A DNA stretch of 64,000 nt from Hyphomicrobiales bacterium (GCA_900469445.1 UBXM01000019.1:69782-133781); one strand, 5' to 3'. Counted from the first letter of the stretch, positions 51,171 to 61,832 are shown. Notes: generated by a model from the letters alone, not told the origin. Numbers and translations are program-made.

Positions 51171-52061
51171 TTGAAAATTAGAGGTACTTTGACCGGCTTT
51201 ACGGCGATCCTGATGTGGTCGCTGCTGGCGTTGATGACGGCCGCATCCGGAAGCGTTCCGCCGTTCCAGATGAATGCGATGACATTTGCGATCGGCAGCC
51301 TGCCGGGGCTGTTGCTTCTGGCCGTGAGGCCCGAGCGCATCAAGCTGCTCAAACAGCCGGCGAAAGTGTGGATCATCGGAATTGCCGGCCTGTTCGGCTA
51401 TCATTTTCTCTATTTCACCGCACTGCGCAATGCGCCGGCGGTCGAGGCCGGGCTGATCGCCTATCTCTGGCCGCTGCTGATCGTCGTCGGGTCGGCGCTT
51501 TTGCCGGGCGAAAGGCTGCGCTGGTACCACGTCGCTGGGGCGCTGGCCGGTCTGTGCGGCACGGTTGCGATCGTGTCGCGCAATGGCGTGTCCTTCGACC
51601 AGTCCTATCTCCTTGGCTATGGCGCGGCGCTGCTCTGCGCTTTCACGTGGTCCGGCTATTCGCTTCTGACACGCAGTTTCGATCGGGTATCCACCGACGT
51701 GGTGACGGGGTTCTGCCTGGCAACCTCGCTTCTGTCGCTCGTCTGCCATCTGGCGCTTGAGACGACCGTCTGGCCTGCAAGCGGGAGTGAATGGGCGGCC
51801 GTCATCGGCCTCGGCCTGCTGCCCGTCGGAGCAGCCTTTTATGCCTGGGATTATGGTGTGAAGAACGGCGACATCCAGGTGATCGGTGCGGCAAGCTATG
51901 CCGCACCTCTCTTGTCGACGCTCATCCTACTCGCAAGCGGTTTTGCCGAGCCGAGCTGGCGGATACTGATCGCCTGCGTGCTGATCACCGGCGGGGCGGT
52001 GCTGGCGGCCAAGGAGATGATCAGGCCGAGATCGAAAGCGGCAGAAGCGCCTGCGGAATAG
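51171..52061 (+). CDS. EamA/DMT family exporter
   Basis: A 296-residue ten-helix membrane protein with the two EamA repeats (LFGYHFLYFTALRNAPAVEAGLIAYLWPLLIV; AFYAWDYGVKNGDIQVIGAASY). Start is a TTG at 51171, 57 bases after the DUF3108 gene; no ATG fits the frame. Exports small metabolites or amino acids; substrate unknown. Confidence 0.88.
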   Translation: MKIRGTLTGFTAILMWSLLALMTAASGSVPPFQMNAMTFAIGSLPGLLLLAVRPERIKLLKQPAKVWIIGIAGLFGYHFLYFTALRNAPAVEAGLIAYLWPLLIVVGSALLPGERLRWYHVAGALAGLCGTVAIVSRNGVSFDQSYLLGYGAALLCAFTWSGYSLLTRSFDRVSTDVVTGFCLATSLLSLVCHLALETTVWPASGSEWAAVIGLGLLPVGAAFYAWDYGVKNGDIQVIGAASYAAPLLSTLILLASGFAEPSWRILIACVLITGGAVLAAKEMIRPRSKAAEAPAE

Positions 52062-52502
52062 TTACTGTCCAGGCTCCCAGCCTTGTTCGGCCATCTCGAA
52101 ACTCGAAAACTCGAATGCCGGGGCAACCGTGCAGCCGACGAGCGTGAATGCGCCCAGCGGTTCTGCCGATTGCCACGCGTTCGCCGGCACCACACCTTGC
52201 GGGCGTTCACCGGCTGCAAGGTTCGTACCCAGGCGGACTTCCTCAACCGTAGCCCCATCCGAAATCCTCAGAAGCAGCGGATCGCCGGCATAGTGGTGCC
52301 AGACCTCGGCGGCATCGCGGACGCGGTGCCAGTGGGAGCGTTCGCCTGCCTGCAGCAGGTAATAGATCGCCGTCGACGCGCCGCGGCTTTGGCCGTCGCC
52401 ATCGCGAAAGGTTTCTGCAAACCAGCCGCCTTCCGGGTGGCGCTGCATGCCGAGCGTGGCGATGATCTGTTCCGCGGTCTGATTGGAGCTACTGGAGGTC
52501 AT
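52062..52502 (-). CDS. DUF985 cupin protein
   Basis: A 146-residue cupin: MQRHPEGGWFAETFRD, AIYYLLQAGERSHWHRV, and VGCTVAPAFEFSSFEMA are hallmark strands of the DUF985 (YML079-like) family. Function unknown; a sugar epimerase-like fold. Starts 48 bases or so from the end of the transporter in convergent orientation, four bases after gloB. Confidence 0.9.
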   Translation of the reverse strand: MTSSSSNQTAEQIIATLGMQRHPEGGWFAETFRDGDGQSRGASTAIYYLLQAGERSHWHRVRDAAEVWHHYAGDPLLLRISDGATVEEVRLGTNLAAGERPQGVVPANAWQSAEPLGAFTLVGCTVAPAFEFSSFEMAEQGWEPGQ

Positions 52503-52506
52503 TGCC

Positions 52507-53277
52507 CTAGAAATTATCCTTGCGCTTGCGGATTTCGGCGAAGACTTCCTCGTTCGTCCTGCTCTCCATGATCAGGTTGCGACGGATCTTCGGATCGTTG
52601 GCGCGCAGGAAGGGGTTGGTCTCCTTTTCCAGCCCCATCATGGTCGGGATGGTGAATTTGCCTTCTGCACGTAGCTCCTCGATCTGGGCGACACGCCGTT
52701 TCAGCGCCTCGTTGTCGGGATCGATGGTCAGCGCGAATTTTGCGTTGGACAGCGTGTATTCGTGGCCGAAATAGATGGCGGTTTCATCGGGCAGAACCGC
52801 CAGTTTCTGCAGTGAATGCCACATGTCCGCGGCCGGGCGCTCGAACAGGCGACCGCAACCGAGTGCGAAGAGCGTATCGGCTGCAAACAGGATCTTGTCG
52901 TCGGGGAAGTGGAAACAGATGTGGCCGGCGGTGTGGCCGGGGGTTTCGATCACCCGCACCAGATGTTCGCCGAACTGGAATTCCTCGCCATCCTCGACGC
53001 TCCTGTCGAGGCCGGGAATGGCGACAGCTTCGTTCACGGGGCCGATGATCTCCAGCCCGAAACGATCCTTCAGTGCCAGATTGGCTTCCACGTGGTCGGT
53101 GTGATGGTGGGTGGTGAAGATATGGGTGAGCTTCCAGTCGCGGCGGGCGGCGGCCTCAATGATCGGCTTTTCCTCCGGCGCATCGATCGACACCGTCAAT
53201 CCGCTTTCCGGTTCATGCACCAGAACGCCGTAATTGTCGCTCCGACAGGAAAAAACTTCGATTTCCAAAGGCTTCAT
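52507..53277 (-). CDS. gloB: Hydroxyacylglutathione hydrolase (glyoxalase II)
   Basis: 256 residues from [17 protein letters not shown]. Metallo-beta-lactamase fold with [11 protein letters not shown] (two-metal site), [10 protein letters not shown], and [15 protein letters not shown]. Hydrolyses S-lactoylglutathione in methylglyoxal detoxification. Divergent from the methyltransferase gene. Confidence 0.95.
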   Translation of the reverse strand: MKPLEIEVFSCRSDNYGVLVHEPESGLTVSIDAPEEKPIIEAAARRDWKLTHIFTTHHHTDHVEANLALKDRFGLEIIGPVNEAVAIPGLDRSVEDGEEFQFGEHLVRVIETPGHTAGHICFHFPDDKILFAADTLFALGCGRLFERPAADMWHSLQKLAVLPDETAIYFGHEYTLSNAKFALTIDPDNEALKRRVAQIEELRAEGKFTIPTMMGLEKETNPFLRANDPKIRRNLIMESRTNEEVFAEIRKRKDNF

Positions 53278-53365
53278 CCGAATACACCTATTGCTCAATG
53301 CGTGTTGCGCAACAATGTAGAGGGAGGCATGTCCAAGTCCAACCACGAACACGAGCATTTGCGTT

Positions 53366-54115
53366 TTGTCTGTCGATATTGTTGATCTTCGCGAGTTCTA
53401 TCATTCTTCGCTCGGCCGTCTGGCGGAGCAGTCGATCGCGATGGCTTTATCCTCGCTCTGGGCGCGGCTGCCGGAAGAGCGTCTGGTCGGCCTGGGATAT
53501 GCCGTGCCTTATCTCGATCGGTTCCGGGCCGATACGGAGCGCACCTTCGCCTTCATGCCGGCGGGGCAGGGGGCGGTGAACTGGCCGGTCGGTGAACTTT
53601 CCTCCACAGCTCTCGTCTTCGATGAAGAGCTGCCACTGCCTGACAGTTCCGTCGATCGGGTGCTGATGGTCCATTCGCTGGAATTTACCGAAAACCCGCG
53701 CGAGAGCCTGAAGGAAATCTGGCGGGTTCTTGCGCCCGGCGGACGGCTGGTGATCGTCGTTCCCAATCGCCGCGGCGTGTGGGCGCGCATGGAGCATACG
53801 CCCTTCGGTTCAGGCCGCCCCTATTCGCGCAGCCAGCTGACGACCTTGCTACGCGAGGCGAATTTCACGCCGGGTGCGGCGGCCGAGGCGCTGTTCTTCC
53901 CGCCGTCGAAGGTCCGCATGATCCTGAAGTTCCGCAATCTCCTCGAGCGATTGGGACGCCGGTTCTGGCCGGTCTTTTCCGGCGTCATCGTCATCGAGGC
54001 ACAGAAGCGGCTTTATCAGGGCCTGCCGGTGGCTGCGCGCGCTTCACGGCGTGTTTTCGTGCCGGTTCTGGCGCCGCAGGGCGTCAGAACCACGCGCGAC
54101 CGTAATCAGGGTTGA
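53366..54115 (+). CDS. Class I SAM-dependent methyltransferase
   Basis: A 249-residue protein starting at a TTG (53366; encoded [17 protein letters not shown]). Methyltransf_11-like core with [38 protein letters not shown]. Substrate unknown. In relatives it sits divergently beside gloB, as here. Confidence 0.85.
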   Translation: MSVDIVDLREFYHSSLGRLAEQSIAMALSSLWARLPEERLVGLGYAVPYLDRFRADTERTFAFMPAGQGAVNWPVGELSSTALVFDEELPLPDSSVDRVLMVHSLEFTENPRESLKEIWRVLAPGGRLVIVVPNRRGVWARMEHTPFGSGRPYSRSQLTTLLREANFTPGAAAEALFFPPSKVRMILKFRNLLERLGRRFWPVFSGVIVIEAQKRLYQGLPVAARASRRVFVPVLAPQGVRTTRDRNQG

Positions 54116-54534
54116 AGGTCGAACAGGCCGAGTGGCTGTCCTTCCATGGAGAAGGGCACGGATTCGTGGATATGGGCGATCAGCCATCGGCCATCCTCGC
54201 GGGCAAAGGCGACAGTCAGCCGGAACCAGAAGCCGTTTTTCTCTCCGCCTTTTTTCGTGCCGCCTAGCCAGGCAAGCGCCGAACACCAGCCGGTGTCGCC
54301 GCCGAGCCTCAGGTCCGTGTCACGGATGTCGAATTCCAGCGGCCCATCCCAGGTGTCAAACCAGGCCTGAAGGCCGGCCTTGTGGTTTCCTGTCTCCTGG
54401 AGTGGCGGGGCAAGGCCGAATTGGCGGACCGTTGCGGACTGGCAGTTGATGATGCCGTCCGCGTCCTTTTCCCTCAAAGCCTTCATCCAGTCTTCCAGCA
54501 AGGCTCTGATGTCGTCGTGGTCTCCGATCGCCAT
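54106..54534 (-). CDS. SnoaL/SgcJ-like (DUF4440) protein
   Basis: 142 residues from [19 protein letters not shown] with GGAGG six bases upstream. NTF2-like cone fold (residues 5-130: [47 protein letters not shown]). Substrate unknown. Convergent with the methyltransferase gene, sharing ten bases. Confidence 0.8.
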   Translation of the reverse strand: MAIGDHDDIRALLEDWMKALREKDADGIINCQSATVRQFGLAPPLQETGNHKAGLQAWFDTWDGPLEFDIRDTDLRLGGDTGWCSALAWLGGTKKGGEKNGFWFRLTVAFAREDGRWLIAHIHESVPFSMEGQPLGLFDLQP

Positions 54535-54676
54535 GATTTCCTCCTTTGGTCGTCGGTCCTTTGAAAGACGTTTTGGTTCCGATCGTTCCGACACTTGCTC
54601 TCGACAATATTCGTTTTCGGCTTTAATCCCTCTCACATCCCTGCCATTGCAGGCATTTTCCAAGAAGGTTGATCCG

Positions 54677-55801
54677 ATGAGCATCGTTGTGAGTGAGCCC
54701 GTTCCACGTCCAGGCATTCTGGATATCGCCGCCTATGTGCCCGGCAAGGAACATGCTCCCGGCGTTGCGCGCGTGTTCAAGCTGTCCTCCAACGAAACGC
54801 CGCTTGGCGCCAGCCCCAAGGCGATCGAGGCTTTCCGTCAGTCGGCCGGCCATCTCGAGATTTATCCGGACGGACAGGCGCTTGCGCTGCGCGAGGCGAT
54901 CGCGTCCGTACACGGCCTCAACGTCGCAAACATCATGTGCGGCAACGGATCCGACGAACTGCTCGGCCTTCTCTGCCACGTCTATCTCGGCGCGGGTGAC
55001 GAGGCGATCATCACCCAGCACGGGTTCCTCGTCTACAAGATCCAGATCATGGGCGCGGGTGCTACGGCAATCGAAGTGCCGGAAAAGGATCTGACCGTCG
55101 ATGTCGACGCGATACTTGCTGCCGTGACGGAAAAGACCAAGCTCGTCTTCATCGCCAATCCGGGCAACCCGACAGGCACCTATGTTCCGGTCGCCGATAT
55201 CCGCCGCCTGCATGCCGGCCTGCCGAAGAATGTCATCCTCGTTCTCGATGCCGCCTATGCGGAATATGTACGCAAGAACGACTACGAAGCGGGCGTCGAG
55301 CTCGTTTCGCAAAATAAGAACGTCGTTATGTGCCGCACCTTCTCCAAGGTCTATGGTCTGGCCGCTCTTCGTATCGGCTGGATGTACGGCCCGGCCGGCA
55401 TTCTCGATGCGCTGAACCGCGTGCGTGGCCCGTTCAACATGAACGCGCCGGCGATTGCCGCCGGTGCCGCCGCCATCCGTGACCAGAATTTCGTCGGCGA
55501 GGCCGTCGAGCACAATCTGCTCTGGAAAGACAAGCTGACCCATGCCTTCGAGACGATTGGTCTCACGGTCACGCCGTCGGTCGCCAATTTCGTGCTGATC
55601 CACTTCCCCGACGTCGATGGCAAGCGTGCGCCGGATGCCGACGAATTCCTCACCAGCCGCGGTTATATCCTGCGCATGGTGAAGGGTTACGGCCTGCCGA
55701 ATGCCCTGCGCATGACCGTCGGTTCGGAAGAAGCAAACCGCGGCGTCATCGAGGCGCTGGGCGAATTCATGGGACGCCCTGGGGACGCAAATGATGAGTG
55801 A
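54677..55801 (+). CDS. hisC: Histidinol-phosphate aminotransferase
   Basis: 374 residues from [25 protein letters not shown]. Fold type I aminotransferase with [24 protein letters not shown] and the PLP-lysine motif [15 protein letters not shown]. Histidine biosynthesis; in rhizobia this paralogue beside tyrC may also act on aromatic keto acids. Overlaps the dehydrogenase gene. Confidence 0.92.
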   Translation: MSIVVSEPVPRPGILDIAAYVPGKEHAPGVARVFKLSSNETPLGASPKAIEAFRQSAGHLEIYPDGQALALREAIASVHGLNVANIMCGNGSDELLGLLCHVYLGAGDEAIITQHGFLVYKIQIMGAGATAIEVPEKDLTVDVDAILAAVTEKTKLVFIANPGNPTGTYVPVADIRRLHAGLPKNVILVLDAAYAEYVRKNDYEAGVELVSQNKNVVMCRTFSKVYGLAALRIGWMYGPAGILDALNRVRGPFNMNAPAIAAGAAAIRDQNFVGEAVEHNLLWKDKLTHAFETIGLTVTPSVANFVLIHFPDVDGKRAPDADEFLTSRGYILRMVKGYGLPNALRMTVGSEEANRGVIEALGEFMGRPGDANDE

Positions 55802-56723
55802 CGTGCATTTCGAGCGGATCGCGCTGATCGGTATCGGTCTGATCGGCTCGTCGATCGCCCGCGACGTCAAGCAGCTCGGGCTTGCAAAGCATGTCGTCAT
55901 CTCGACGCGCAGCGAAGAAACGCTGAAACGCGCCGAAGAACTGGCACTCGGCACCGAATACACGGTTTCGGCCGCCGACGCCGTGAAGGATGCCGATCTC
56001 GTCATCGTCTCGGTGCCGGTCGGTGCTTCGGAAGCGGTTGCCAAGCAGATTGCCGGCTCGCTGAAGCCGGGCGCGATCGTCACCGATGTCGGTTCGACCA
56101 AGGCTTCCGTCATTGCGCAGATGGCGCCGCATATGCCGGACACTGTGCATTTCATTCCGGGCCACCCGTTGGCGGGTACGGAAAAATCCGGTCCTGACGC
56201 GGGTTTTGCCGGCCTGTTCCGTGATCGCTGGTGCATCTTCACGCCGCTGCCGGATACCGATGCCACCGCTCTCGACAGGCTGAAGGCCTTCTGGATCGCG
56301 CTCGGCTCGCGGGTGGACGACATGGATCCCGAGCACCACGACAAGGTGCTGGCGATCGTTTCCCACCTTCCGCATATCATCGCCTACAATATCGTCGGCA
56401 CGGCGGACGATCTGGAAACGGTGACGGAATCGGAAGTGATCAAATATTCCGCCTCCGGTTTCCGCGACTTCACCCGTCTTGCCGCGTCCGATCCCACCAT
56501 GTGGCGCGACATCTGCCTGCATAACAAGGATGCGATCCTGGAAATGCTGGCCCGGTTTTCGGAGGATCTCGCCTATCTGCAGCGGGCGATCCGCTGGGGC
56601 GAAGGCGACAAGCTGTTCGAACTCTTCACCCGCACCCGCACGATCCGCCGCTCGATCGTGCAGGCCGGCCAGGATGTGGATGCACCCGACTTCGGCCGCC
56701 ACGCGCTGGATAGCAAGAAGTAA
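55794..56723 (+). CDS. tyrC: Prephenate/cyclohexadienyl dehydrogenase
   Basis: About 309 residues from [16 protein letters not shown] fold [16 protein letters not shown], then [14 protein letters not shown] and [23 protein letters not shown] with the catalytic His. Converts prephenate (or arogenate) to the tyrosine precursor. Overlaps hisC by eight bases. Confidence 0.92.
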   Translation: MSDVHFERIALIGIGLIGSSIARDVKQLGLAKHVVISTRSEETLKRAEELALGTEYTVSAADAVKDADLVIVSVPVGASEAVAKQIAGSLKPGAIVTDVGSTKASVIAQMAPHMPDTVHFIPGHPLAGTEKSGPDAGFAGLFRDRWCIFTPLPDTDATALDRLKAFWIALGSRVDDMDPEHHDKVLAIVSHLPHIIAYNIVGTADDLETVTESEVIKYSASGFRDFTRLAASDPTMWRDICLHNKDAILEMLARFSEDLAYLQRAIRWGEGDKLFELFTRTRTIRRSIVQAGQDVDAPDFGRHALDSKK

Positions 56724-56735
56724 GACCGCAAGAGG

Positions 56736-56766
56736 ATTTTGCGTCGCGCGATTGCGGACGCAAAAT
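56736..56766. terminator. Hairpin between convergent tyrC and DUF2125 genes
   Basis: ATTTTGCGTC (56736-56745) pairs perfectly with GACGCAAAAT (56757-56766) around an 11-base loop. Runs of T and A are inside the stem, a usual look of bidirectional terminators. Confidence 0.55.
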
Positions 56767-56791
56767 ATGTTCGCGCTTTTGCTACAATCGC

Positions 56792-57796
56792 TCAGATCGG
56801 CGGGATTTCACCGATCGGGATCAGGCCGCCGGCAAACACCTTGCCGCGGCGAATGGTGATGTCGATCGAAGCCTTGGCTCCGCCGCCCAGCGCCTGCATC
56901 ATGTTTGCTGCCGTGCCGATCGTCGATTCGAGATCCGGAAAGGCGCTGCTCAGACTATCCTGCCAGGCGGGGATGTCCTCGATCCTCAGCTTCAGCTTGC
57001 CGGACATGCGACCCTTGTCATCGAAGGAGAACGGGCCTGAAAGCGTCAATACCTGACCCTTTCCGAGATCCGCCTTGAATTCGCGCAGCTCGCCTTGCGA
57101 ACCGTGCAGGGCAAGGCCGCTGTGATCGCTGCCATCCAGAACGCCTGCGCGTCCGGCAAGCGTCATGTCGATGCTGGCATTGGTTGCCGGAAGAAGCTGC
57201 GGCAGGCCCGTCGCGGTCGTCGTCAAATTCTGCAGCTCGATTGCGGCGTCCAGATCGGAACCGTTCTGGCGCAGATGGATCTGCGACTGATCGGCGACGA
57301 TATCGAAGGCCTGGCCATTGGCGGAGGACAGGATGGTCGTTTTCGGCTTTTCGATCACCATCGAAGCGCGTTCAACACCCTTGAGCTTGGTGACGAGGCT
57401 GGATTGCAGCGTCTCCCAGGTGCTGGTGACGGAGAGGCCATGGCCGGTGCGAATTTCCGAAGGGGCGTCGAGCTCCCAGACGATATGGCTCGGATTATAG
57501 ACCTGAGCGGCCGAACGCAGCGTGCCGAAGCTGGCGGAAATGCCATTGGCATTGTCGTCGACATCGACCTTCGAGCAGAAGAGCCCGATACGGAAAGGAT
57601 AGCCGCGATATTCGGCATTCTCGCATGAGGCCGAAATGCCCGCATCCGCCTGGCTGCCGAGAAGAAGCAGGGTCTTTTCGCGCAGGACGGATGCGGCGTA
57701 GAACCAGCCGGCAGTGTAAAGGCCGATGACGAGAAGGACGGCACTTGCAAGCAGCCATAATTTGGTGCTGACGCCGGATCGGCTTGACGCTGCCAT
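56792..57796 (-). CDS. DUF2125 envelope protein
   Basis: A 334-residue protein with one N-terminal membrane segment (LWLLASAVLLVIGLYTAGWF) and a long beta-rich periplasmic part (CENAEYRGYPFRIGLFC). DUF2125 matches; function unknown, widespread in Alphaproteobacteria. Confidence 0.85.
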   Translation of the reverse strand: MAASSRSGVSTKLWLLASAVLLVIGLYTAGWFYAASVLREKTLLLLGSQADAGISASCENAEYRGYPFRIGLFCSKVDVDDNANGISASFGTLRSAAQVYNPSHIVWELDAPSEIRTGHGLSVTSTWETLQSSLVTKLKGVERASMVIEKPKTTILSSANGQAFDIVADQSQIHLRQNGSDLDAAIELQNLTTTATGLPQLLPATNASIDMTLAGRAGVLDGSDHSGLALHGSQGELREFKADLGKGQVLTLSGPFSFDDKGRMSGKLKLRIEDIPAWQDSLSSAFPDLESTIGTAANMMQALGGGAKASIDITIRRGKVFAGGLIPIGEIPPI

Positions 57797-57945
57797 GTTG
57801 TTCTCCCAATGGTGCGGCGCAAACTAAAGCAATTCCCGCAAAAGTCGGAACCGGTTTTGCATCCGGAATTGCGTTGAATAGATAGGGCGGTTGCGCGTTT
57901 CGCAGAAAAGCGGAAACGCTCCCGAGTGACGGCATGGCGTGCGAT

Positions 57946-58473
57946 ATGGACGAATTTTGGGTCTTTGGCTACGGTTCCCTGATGTGGAATCCGGGATTTC
58001 CCTATGTGGAGCGGCAGGTTGCCCGCGTTCACGGCTTCCGCCGTTCATTATGCGTGCGCTCCACTGCGCATCGCGGGACCATGGAAAATCCGGGTCTGGT
58101 CATGGGGCTCGATCGGGGCGGATCATGCCGCGGCATGGCATTCAGGGTCGCCGATGCGGATCGGGAGGATGCGCTCGATTATCTGCGCAAGCGCGAACTG
58201 ATCACCAATGTCTATGTGGAGCGGGTCGTTTCCATCAGTCTTGCAGACGGGCGCCGCGTCAGATCCGTCACCTATGTGGTCGATCGGCTGCATCCGCAAT
58301 ATGCAGGAAATCTCAGTGTGGAAGAGGCGGCAGCCGTGGTGTTGCGCTCGCACGGCCAGTCAGGTCCGAACGACGCCTATGTACTCAACACCGTTGCCCA
58401 GCTGAAGCAGATGGGGATTCGCGATCTGTGGCTCGAAGCCGTAGGCGAGGCTGTCAGTCCGAAAGTGGCTTAG
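57946..58473 (+). CDS. ChaC-type gamma-glutamylcyclotransferase
   Basis: About 175 residues from MDEFWVFGYGSLMWNPGF; GYGSLMWNP is the substrate-binding signature. Breaks down glutathione to 5-oxoproline and Cys-Gly in the cytosol. Its 3' end overlaps the convergent acyltransferase gene by four bases. The 149-base gap upstream is unremarkable. Confidence 0.88.
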   Translation: MDEFWVFGYGSLMWNPGFPYVERQVARVHGFRRSLCVRSTAHRGTMENPGLVMGLDRGGSCRGMAFRVADADREDALDYLRKRELITNVYVERVVSISLADGRRVRSVTYVVDRLHPQYAGNLSVEEAAAVVLRSHGQSGPNDAYVLNTVAQLKQMGIRDLWLEAVGEAVSPKVA

Positions 58474-59261
58474 GCCGCGGACTGAGCCCGCAGTTCCGCC
58501 AGCCGCTTGGCCGCTGTCGGCGGCAGCGGCAGGTTCGGGTTGGCCTCGACGGTTTCGATCAAGAGATCGTCGCTCGCCTTTTCCATCGTTTCGATCAAAT
58601 GGGCGTAAAAGGCATCCGGATCCATGCCGGGCTGGATCGGCGGCAGGATGCGGACCTTGAAGTGGCCGGGATATTTTACCAGCTTGCGACGGCCCCAGAA
58701 CAGGCCCCAATGGGCAACGATCGGCACGACGGGAACCTGCACGTCGCGATAGATACGGGCGATTCCATAACGATATTCCGGCGGCGCGCCGGGCGGCTTG
58801 CGGGTGCCTTCAGGATAGATGATCAGCTGGCGGCCATTCGCCATCTCCTGCTGGGTGCGCTTCATCACCTCGACCATGACCTTGCCGCGGGCGCCGCGAT
58901 TGACCGGGATCATCTTCTGCTTGGCCACATACCAGCCGAACAGAGGGATCCATGTCAGTTCGCGCTTGAGGATGTAGACCGGATCGCGCTGGTGCGGCAG
59001 AAGCGCGAACGTATCCCATGCCGATTGGTGTTTCGGGGCGAAAATGCAGCCGCCTTCGGGAATGTTTTCAAGGCCTTCGATTTCGAAGGTCGCGCCGATG
59101 ATCTTTTCAGCGAGCCGGTTGACGGCTTTCGCCCATGCCTTGGGAACCCGCAGCGCGGCCTTGCGCGGCGCCAGGAAATAATACGGCGAACAGACAATCA
59201 TCCGGACGATGAGATCGGTATAGAAGGCGGTGTTGAACAGCACCGAGCGCAACAGCAGCAT
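58470..59261 (-). CDS. plsC: 1-acyl-sn-glycerol-3-phosphate acyltransferase
   Basis: A 263-residue protein with a hydrophobic N-terminus, the HX4D motif in KHQSAWDTF and YPEGTRKPPG, both hallmarks of PlsC. Adds the second acyl chain to lysophosphatidate in membrane lipid synthesis. Confidence 0.9.
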   Translation of the reverse strand: MLLLRSVLFNTAFYTDLIVRMIVCSPYYFLAPRKAALRVPKAWAKAVNRLAEKIIGATFEIEGLENIPEGGCIFAPKHQSAWDTFALLPHQRDPVYILKRELTWIPLFGWYVAKQKMIPVNRGARGKVMVEVMKRTQQEMANGRQLIIYPEGTRKPPGAPPEYRYGIARIYRDVQVPVVPIVAHWGLFWGRRKLVKYPGHFKVRILPPIQPGMDPDAFYAHLIETMEKASDDLLIETVEANPNLPLPPTAAKRLAELRAQSAA

Positions 59262-59331
59262 TATGGCTTCCTCATGAGTAAGCGTTGCCTACACGAGATC
59301 GTGCGCCGACAAAAGAGTTGTTGAGGCAAGA

Positions 59332-60066
59332 TCAGCCGGACGGATTTGCCGGCTTGCCGCGATCTTCCTCTTCGGTGCGAAGGCCGGTCCAGCGGGCGAC
59401 GCCCAGCCAGTCGCGGAAAGATGCGAGAACGACCTTGCCGTATTCCGACAGCATGGTGCGCAGCGTATCCGGCTCGGTGAACCAGGCCCGGCGGGCGAGG
59501 TCCGCGTTGATGACCGGGTAGGGGATGAATTCCGTTGCGGGATCGGCCCGTCGCAGTTCATGGAGGCTGCGCAGCATATGGTAATTGTTGGTCACAACCA
59601 GAACGGATTTGTAGTTGTGGTCGTGGATCCAGCGGGTGATTTCATTGGCATTGCCGATCGTGTCGATCGCATCATAGCCGATATCGACGCAACACTTGAA
59701 AAGATCGGCCGAGGCCTGGGTTGCCTTGCGGATCTGGGTCGGCGTGGTGGAGGGATGGGCGCCGGAGATCAGCAGCCTTTGCCCGGCACCATCACGCAAC
59801 AGGCCAAGCGCCTGCTCGATGCGGAGGTAACCACCCGTCAGGACCACGATCGCGTCCGCCTTCACGCCATCGGGTGCACGCAGCGAGGTGACCGAATCAG
59901 CGAACCACAAAAAGCCGCCGCCGAGAACGGCCATGCCGATAAAGGCCAGCATGATCAGCCGTCTTGCGAACCGTCGCAAGGCGCTCTGGCGCGACAATAA
60001 CCCGATCTCCGGCCGATCCGGAGGTCGGCTTTCGGGCGTCCAGCGATTGCTCTTGCCGAATTTCAT
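59332..60066 (-). CDS. YdcF/DUF218 membrane protein
   Basis: A 244-residue protein; a membrane helix near residues 38-58 (LIMLAFIGMAVLGGGFLWFA) precedes the DUF218 domain (ADAIVVLTGGYLRIEQALG, VLVVTNNYHMLRSL, the His/Asp-type motifs). Related to SanA/ElyC proteins in envelope biogenesis; exact role unknown. 71 bases downstream is plsC. Confidence 0.85.
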   Translation of the reverse strand: MKFGKSNRWTPESRPPDRPEIGLLSRQSALRRFARRLIMLAFIGMAVLGGGFLWFADSVTSLRAPDGVKADAIVVLTGGYLRIEQALGLLRDGAGQRLLISGAHPSTTPTQIRKATQASADLFKCCVDIGYDAIDTIGNANEITRWIHDHNYKSVLVVTNNYHMLRSLHELRRADPATEFIPYPVINADLARRAWFTEPDTLRTMLSEYGKVVLASFRDWLGVARWTGLRTEEEDRGKPANPSG

Positions 60067-60136
60067 GACCCGTCATTAGTCGCAGTTTGATGCCGTGGAT
60101 AGTCCCAGAAACATTACCAAATAATATGACTGTATG

Positions 60137-61180
60137 TCACGATGGCGGCAGCCCATCAGAGCGGGAAGGATCGGAGCGAACAATGTCGATTTCGTCGATC
60201 GTCCGCATGACGGTGAAACGGGCCGTCATGGTCGTCAGCAGGGCGATGACCAGCATGGTTGCGAAGATACCGAGATAACCGGACCAGCCGATGGTGAAGG
60301 ATCCGAACAGGGCCATCGCCTGTTCACTTTCAGGTGTGGCGCGGGAATTCGACTGCCAGAGGCTCGCCGTTGCGAATAACAGGGCGGCCACCGCGCTGCC
60401 GATTGCGGAGCCCTTGAGGCTGATCTTGAGAAAGTGCTTCTGGAATTCGTGGGCAACGAATGTGCGCTCGGCGCCGACGAAATGCAGCACCTCGACGATG
60501 TGCCTATTGCCTGAAAGCGCGCCGCGGGTGGCGAAGATCACGGTCAGGATCATCGCGGTGAAAACGAGAATGAGGACACCGGTGCCGATCCAGACCGTCG
60601 TTCGCGCCATGGAAACGAGGCGATCGACCCAGGTGCGGTGATCGTCCAGTATGGCCTGGGGCAATTCGGCCTTGAGAAGATCGCGGATCGCGGCAAAATC
60701 CGGCGGGTTGCTCTCGTCGATGGTGATGATGACGAGGCGGGGGACCGGCAGGTCGTCCAGTTGCAGGTCCGCGCCGAGCCAGGGTTCGAGCAGTCTTGCG
60801 GTCGCCGCATCATCCATGATCGTGCCGGATTTGGTGCCGACGAATGTCAGCGCCAGGTCGCGCGCCTTTTTCAACGCCGCGTCCATGTCCAGCCCATCGG
60901 CCGGTTTGATCTGGATGGTGATCTCGCGAGAAATCTGGCTCTGCCAGCCGGCGGCCGTGGCGCGCACCATGCTGACTGCGCCGAGCGTTAGACAGGCAAG
61001 GAAGGCCATGATCGCGATGACGACCATCAGCGCATTGCCCTGAATATTCGCAGGCGGCAGGATCGCGGCGGTCGGGCGAACACGCATCTCCGTGCGCCGC
61101 CGGGATGTTTCCTGGCGCTCGGGGTTTGCGGTTTCCTGTTCGGGAAGATCATTCCTTCCCATCCGGCCTGCCTCATTCAT
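60137..61180 (-). CDS. ftsX: Cell division ABC transporter permease FtsX
   Basis: A 347-residue protein: basic cytoplasmic start, first helix near LMVVIAIMAFLACLTLGAV, a periplasmic domain, then three helices (VWIGTGVLILVFTAMILTVIF and later). With FtsE it controls peptidoglycan hydrolases at the septum. Overlaps ftsE by eight bases. Confidence 0.92.
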   Translation of the reverse strand: MNEAGRMGRNDLPEQETANPERQETSRRRTEMRVRPTAAILPPANIQGNALMVVIAIMAFLACLTLGAVSMVRATAAGWQSQISREITIQIKPADGLDMDAALKKARDLALTFVGTKSGTIMDDAATARLLEPWLGADLQLDDLPVPRLVIITIDESNPPDFAAIRDLLKAELPQAILDDHRTWVDRLVSMARTTVWIGTGVLILVFTAMILTVIFATRGALSGNRHIVEVLHFVGAERTFVAHEFQKHFLKISLKGSAIGSAVAALLFATASLWQSNSRATPESEQAMALFGSFTIGWSGYLGIFATMLVIALLTTMTARFTVMRTIDEIDIVRSDPSRSDGLPPS

Positions 61181-61832
61181 AGATGTCGAGCCGTCCTTCG
61201 GTCAGGATCATGCGCCGCGCATCGACCTGATCCATCAGCGCCAGATCATGCGTGGCGATAACGACGGCGGTGCCCAGTCGGTTCAATTCCAGAAACAGGC
61301 TGAGAAGACGCCGCGCCATCGGCGGATCGACATTGCCCGTCGGTTCGTCGGCCAGCAAGATCTCCGGGCGGTCCATCAGGGCGCGGGCAATCGCCGCGCG
61401 CTGCTTTTCCCCGCCCGACAGGATTGCCGGCAGCACATTGATCCGCTCGCCGAGCCCGACCCATTTCAACAGGTCGATCACGTCATTGCGATAGGACGCT
61501 TCGTCCTTGCCCCTGACCCGCAGAGGCAGGGCGACGTTTTCATAGGTCGTCAGATGATCGAGAAGACGGAAATCCTGAAAGACGATGCCGACGCGGCGGC
61601 GCAGCATCGGGAACTCGCCGCGCGGGATCTGCGAAAGATCGCGTCCGAACATGTGGATGATGCCACGGGTCGGATTGAGCGACATGAACAACAGCCGAAG
61701 CAGCGTCGTCTTGCCGGCGCCCGAGGGGCCGGTCAGGAACTGGAAGGATCGTTTGGGAATGTCGAACGTCATGTCCCGGAGAATTTCCGGGCCCATGCCA
61801 TAACGCAGACCGACATTTTCGAAATGGATCAC
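61173..61832 (-). CDS. ftsE: Cell division ATP-binding protein FtsE
   Basis: A 219-residue ABC ATPase with Walker A GPSGAGKTT, signature LSGGEKQRAAIARAL, and Walker B ILLADEPTGNVD. Opening MIHFENVGLRYGMGPE is typical of FtsE. Its product drives FtsX conformational change at the divisome. Upstream 224 bases to the next gene hold no evident gene. Confidence 0.95.
   Translation of the reverse strand: MIHFENVGLRYGMGPEILRDMTFDIPKRSFQFLTGPSGAGKTTLLRLLFMSLNPTRGIIHMFGRDLSQIPRGEFPMLRRRVGIVFQDFRLLDHLTTYENVALPLRVRGKDEASYRNDVIDLLKWVGLGERINVLPAILSGGEKQRAAIARALMDRPEILLADEPTGNVDPPMARRLLSLFLELNRLGTAVVIATHDLALMDQVDARRMILTEGRLDIYE

Noticed and set aside
54623..56380. A 585-codon minus-strand frame opposite hisC and tyrC
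   Set aside because: Shadow of two certain biosynthetic genes; no ribosome site and no domain.
57939..59324. A 461-codon plus-strand frame spanning chaC and plsC
   Set aside because: It lies in the wrong frame of chaC and antisense to plsC; both real genes carry catalytic motifs.
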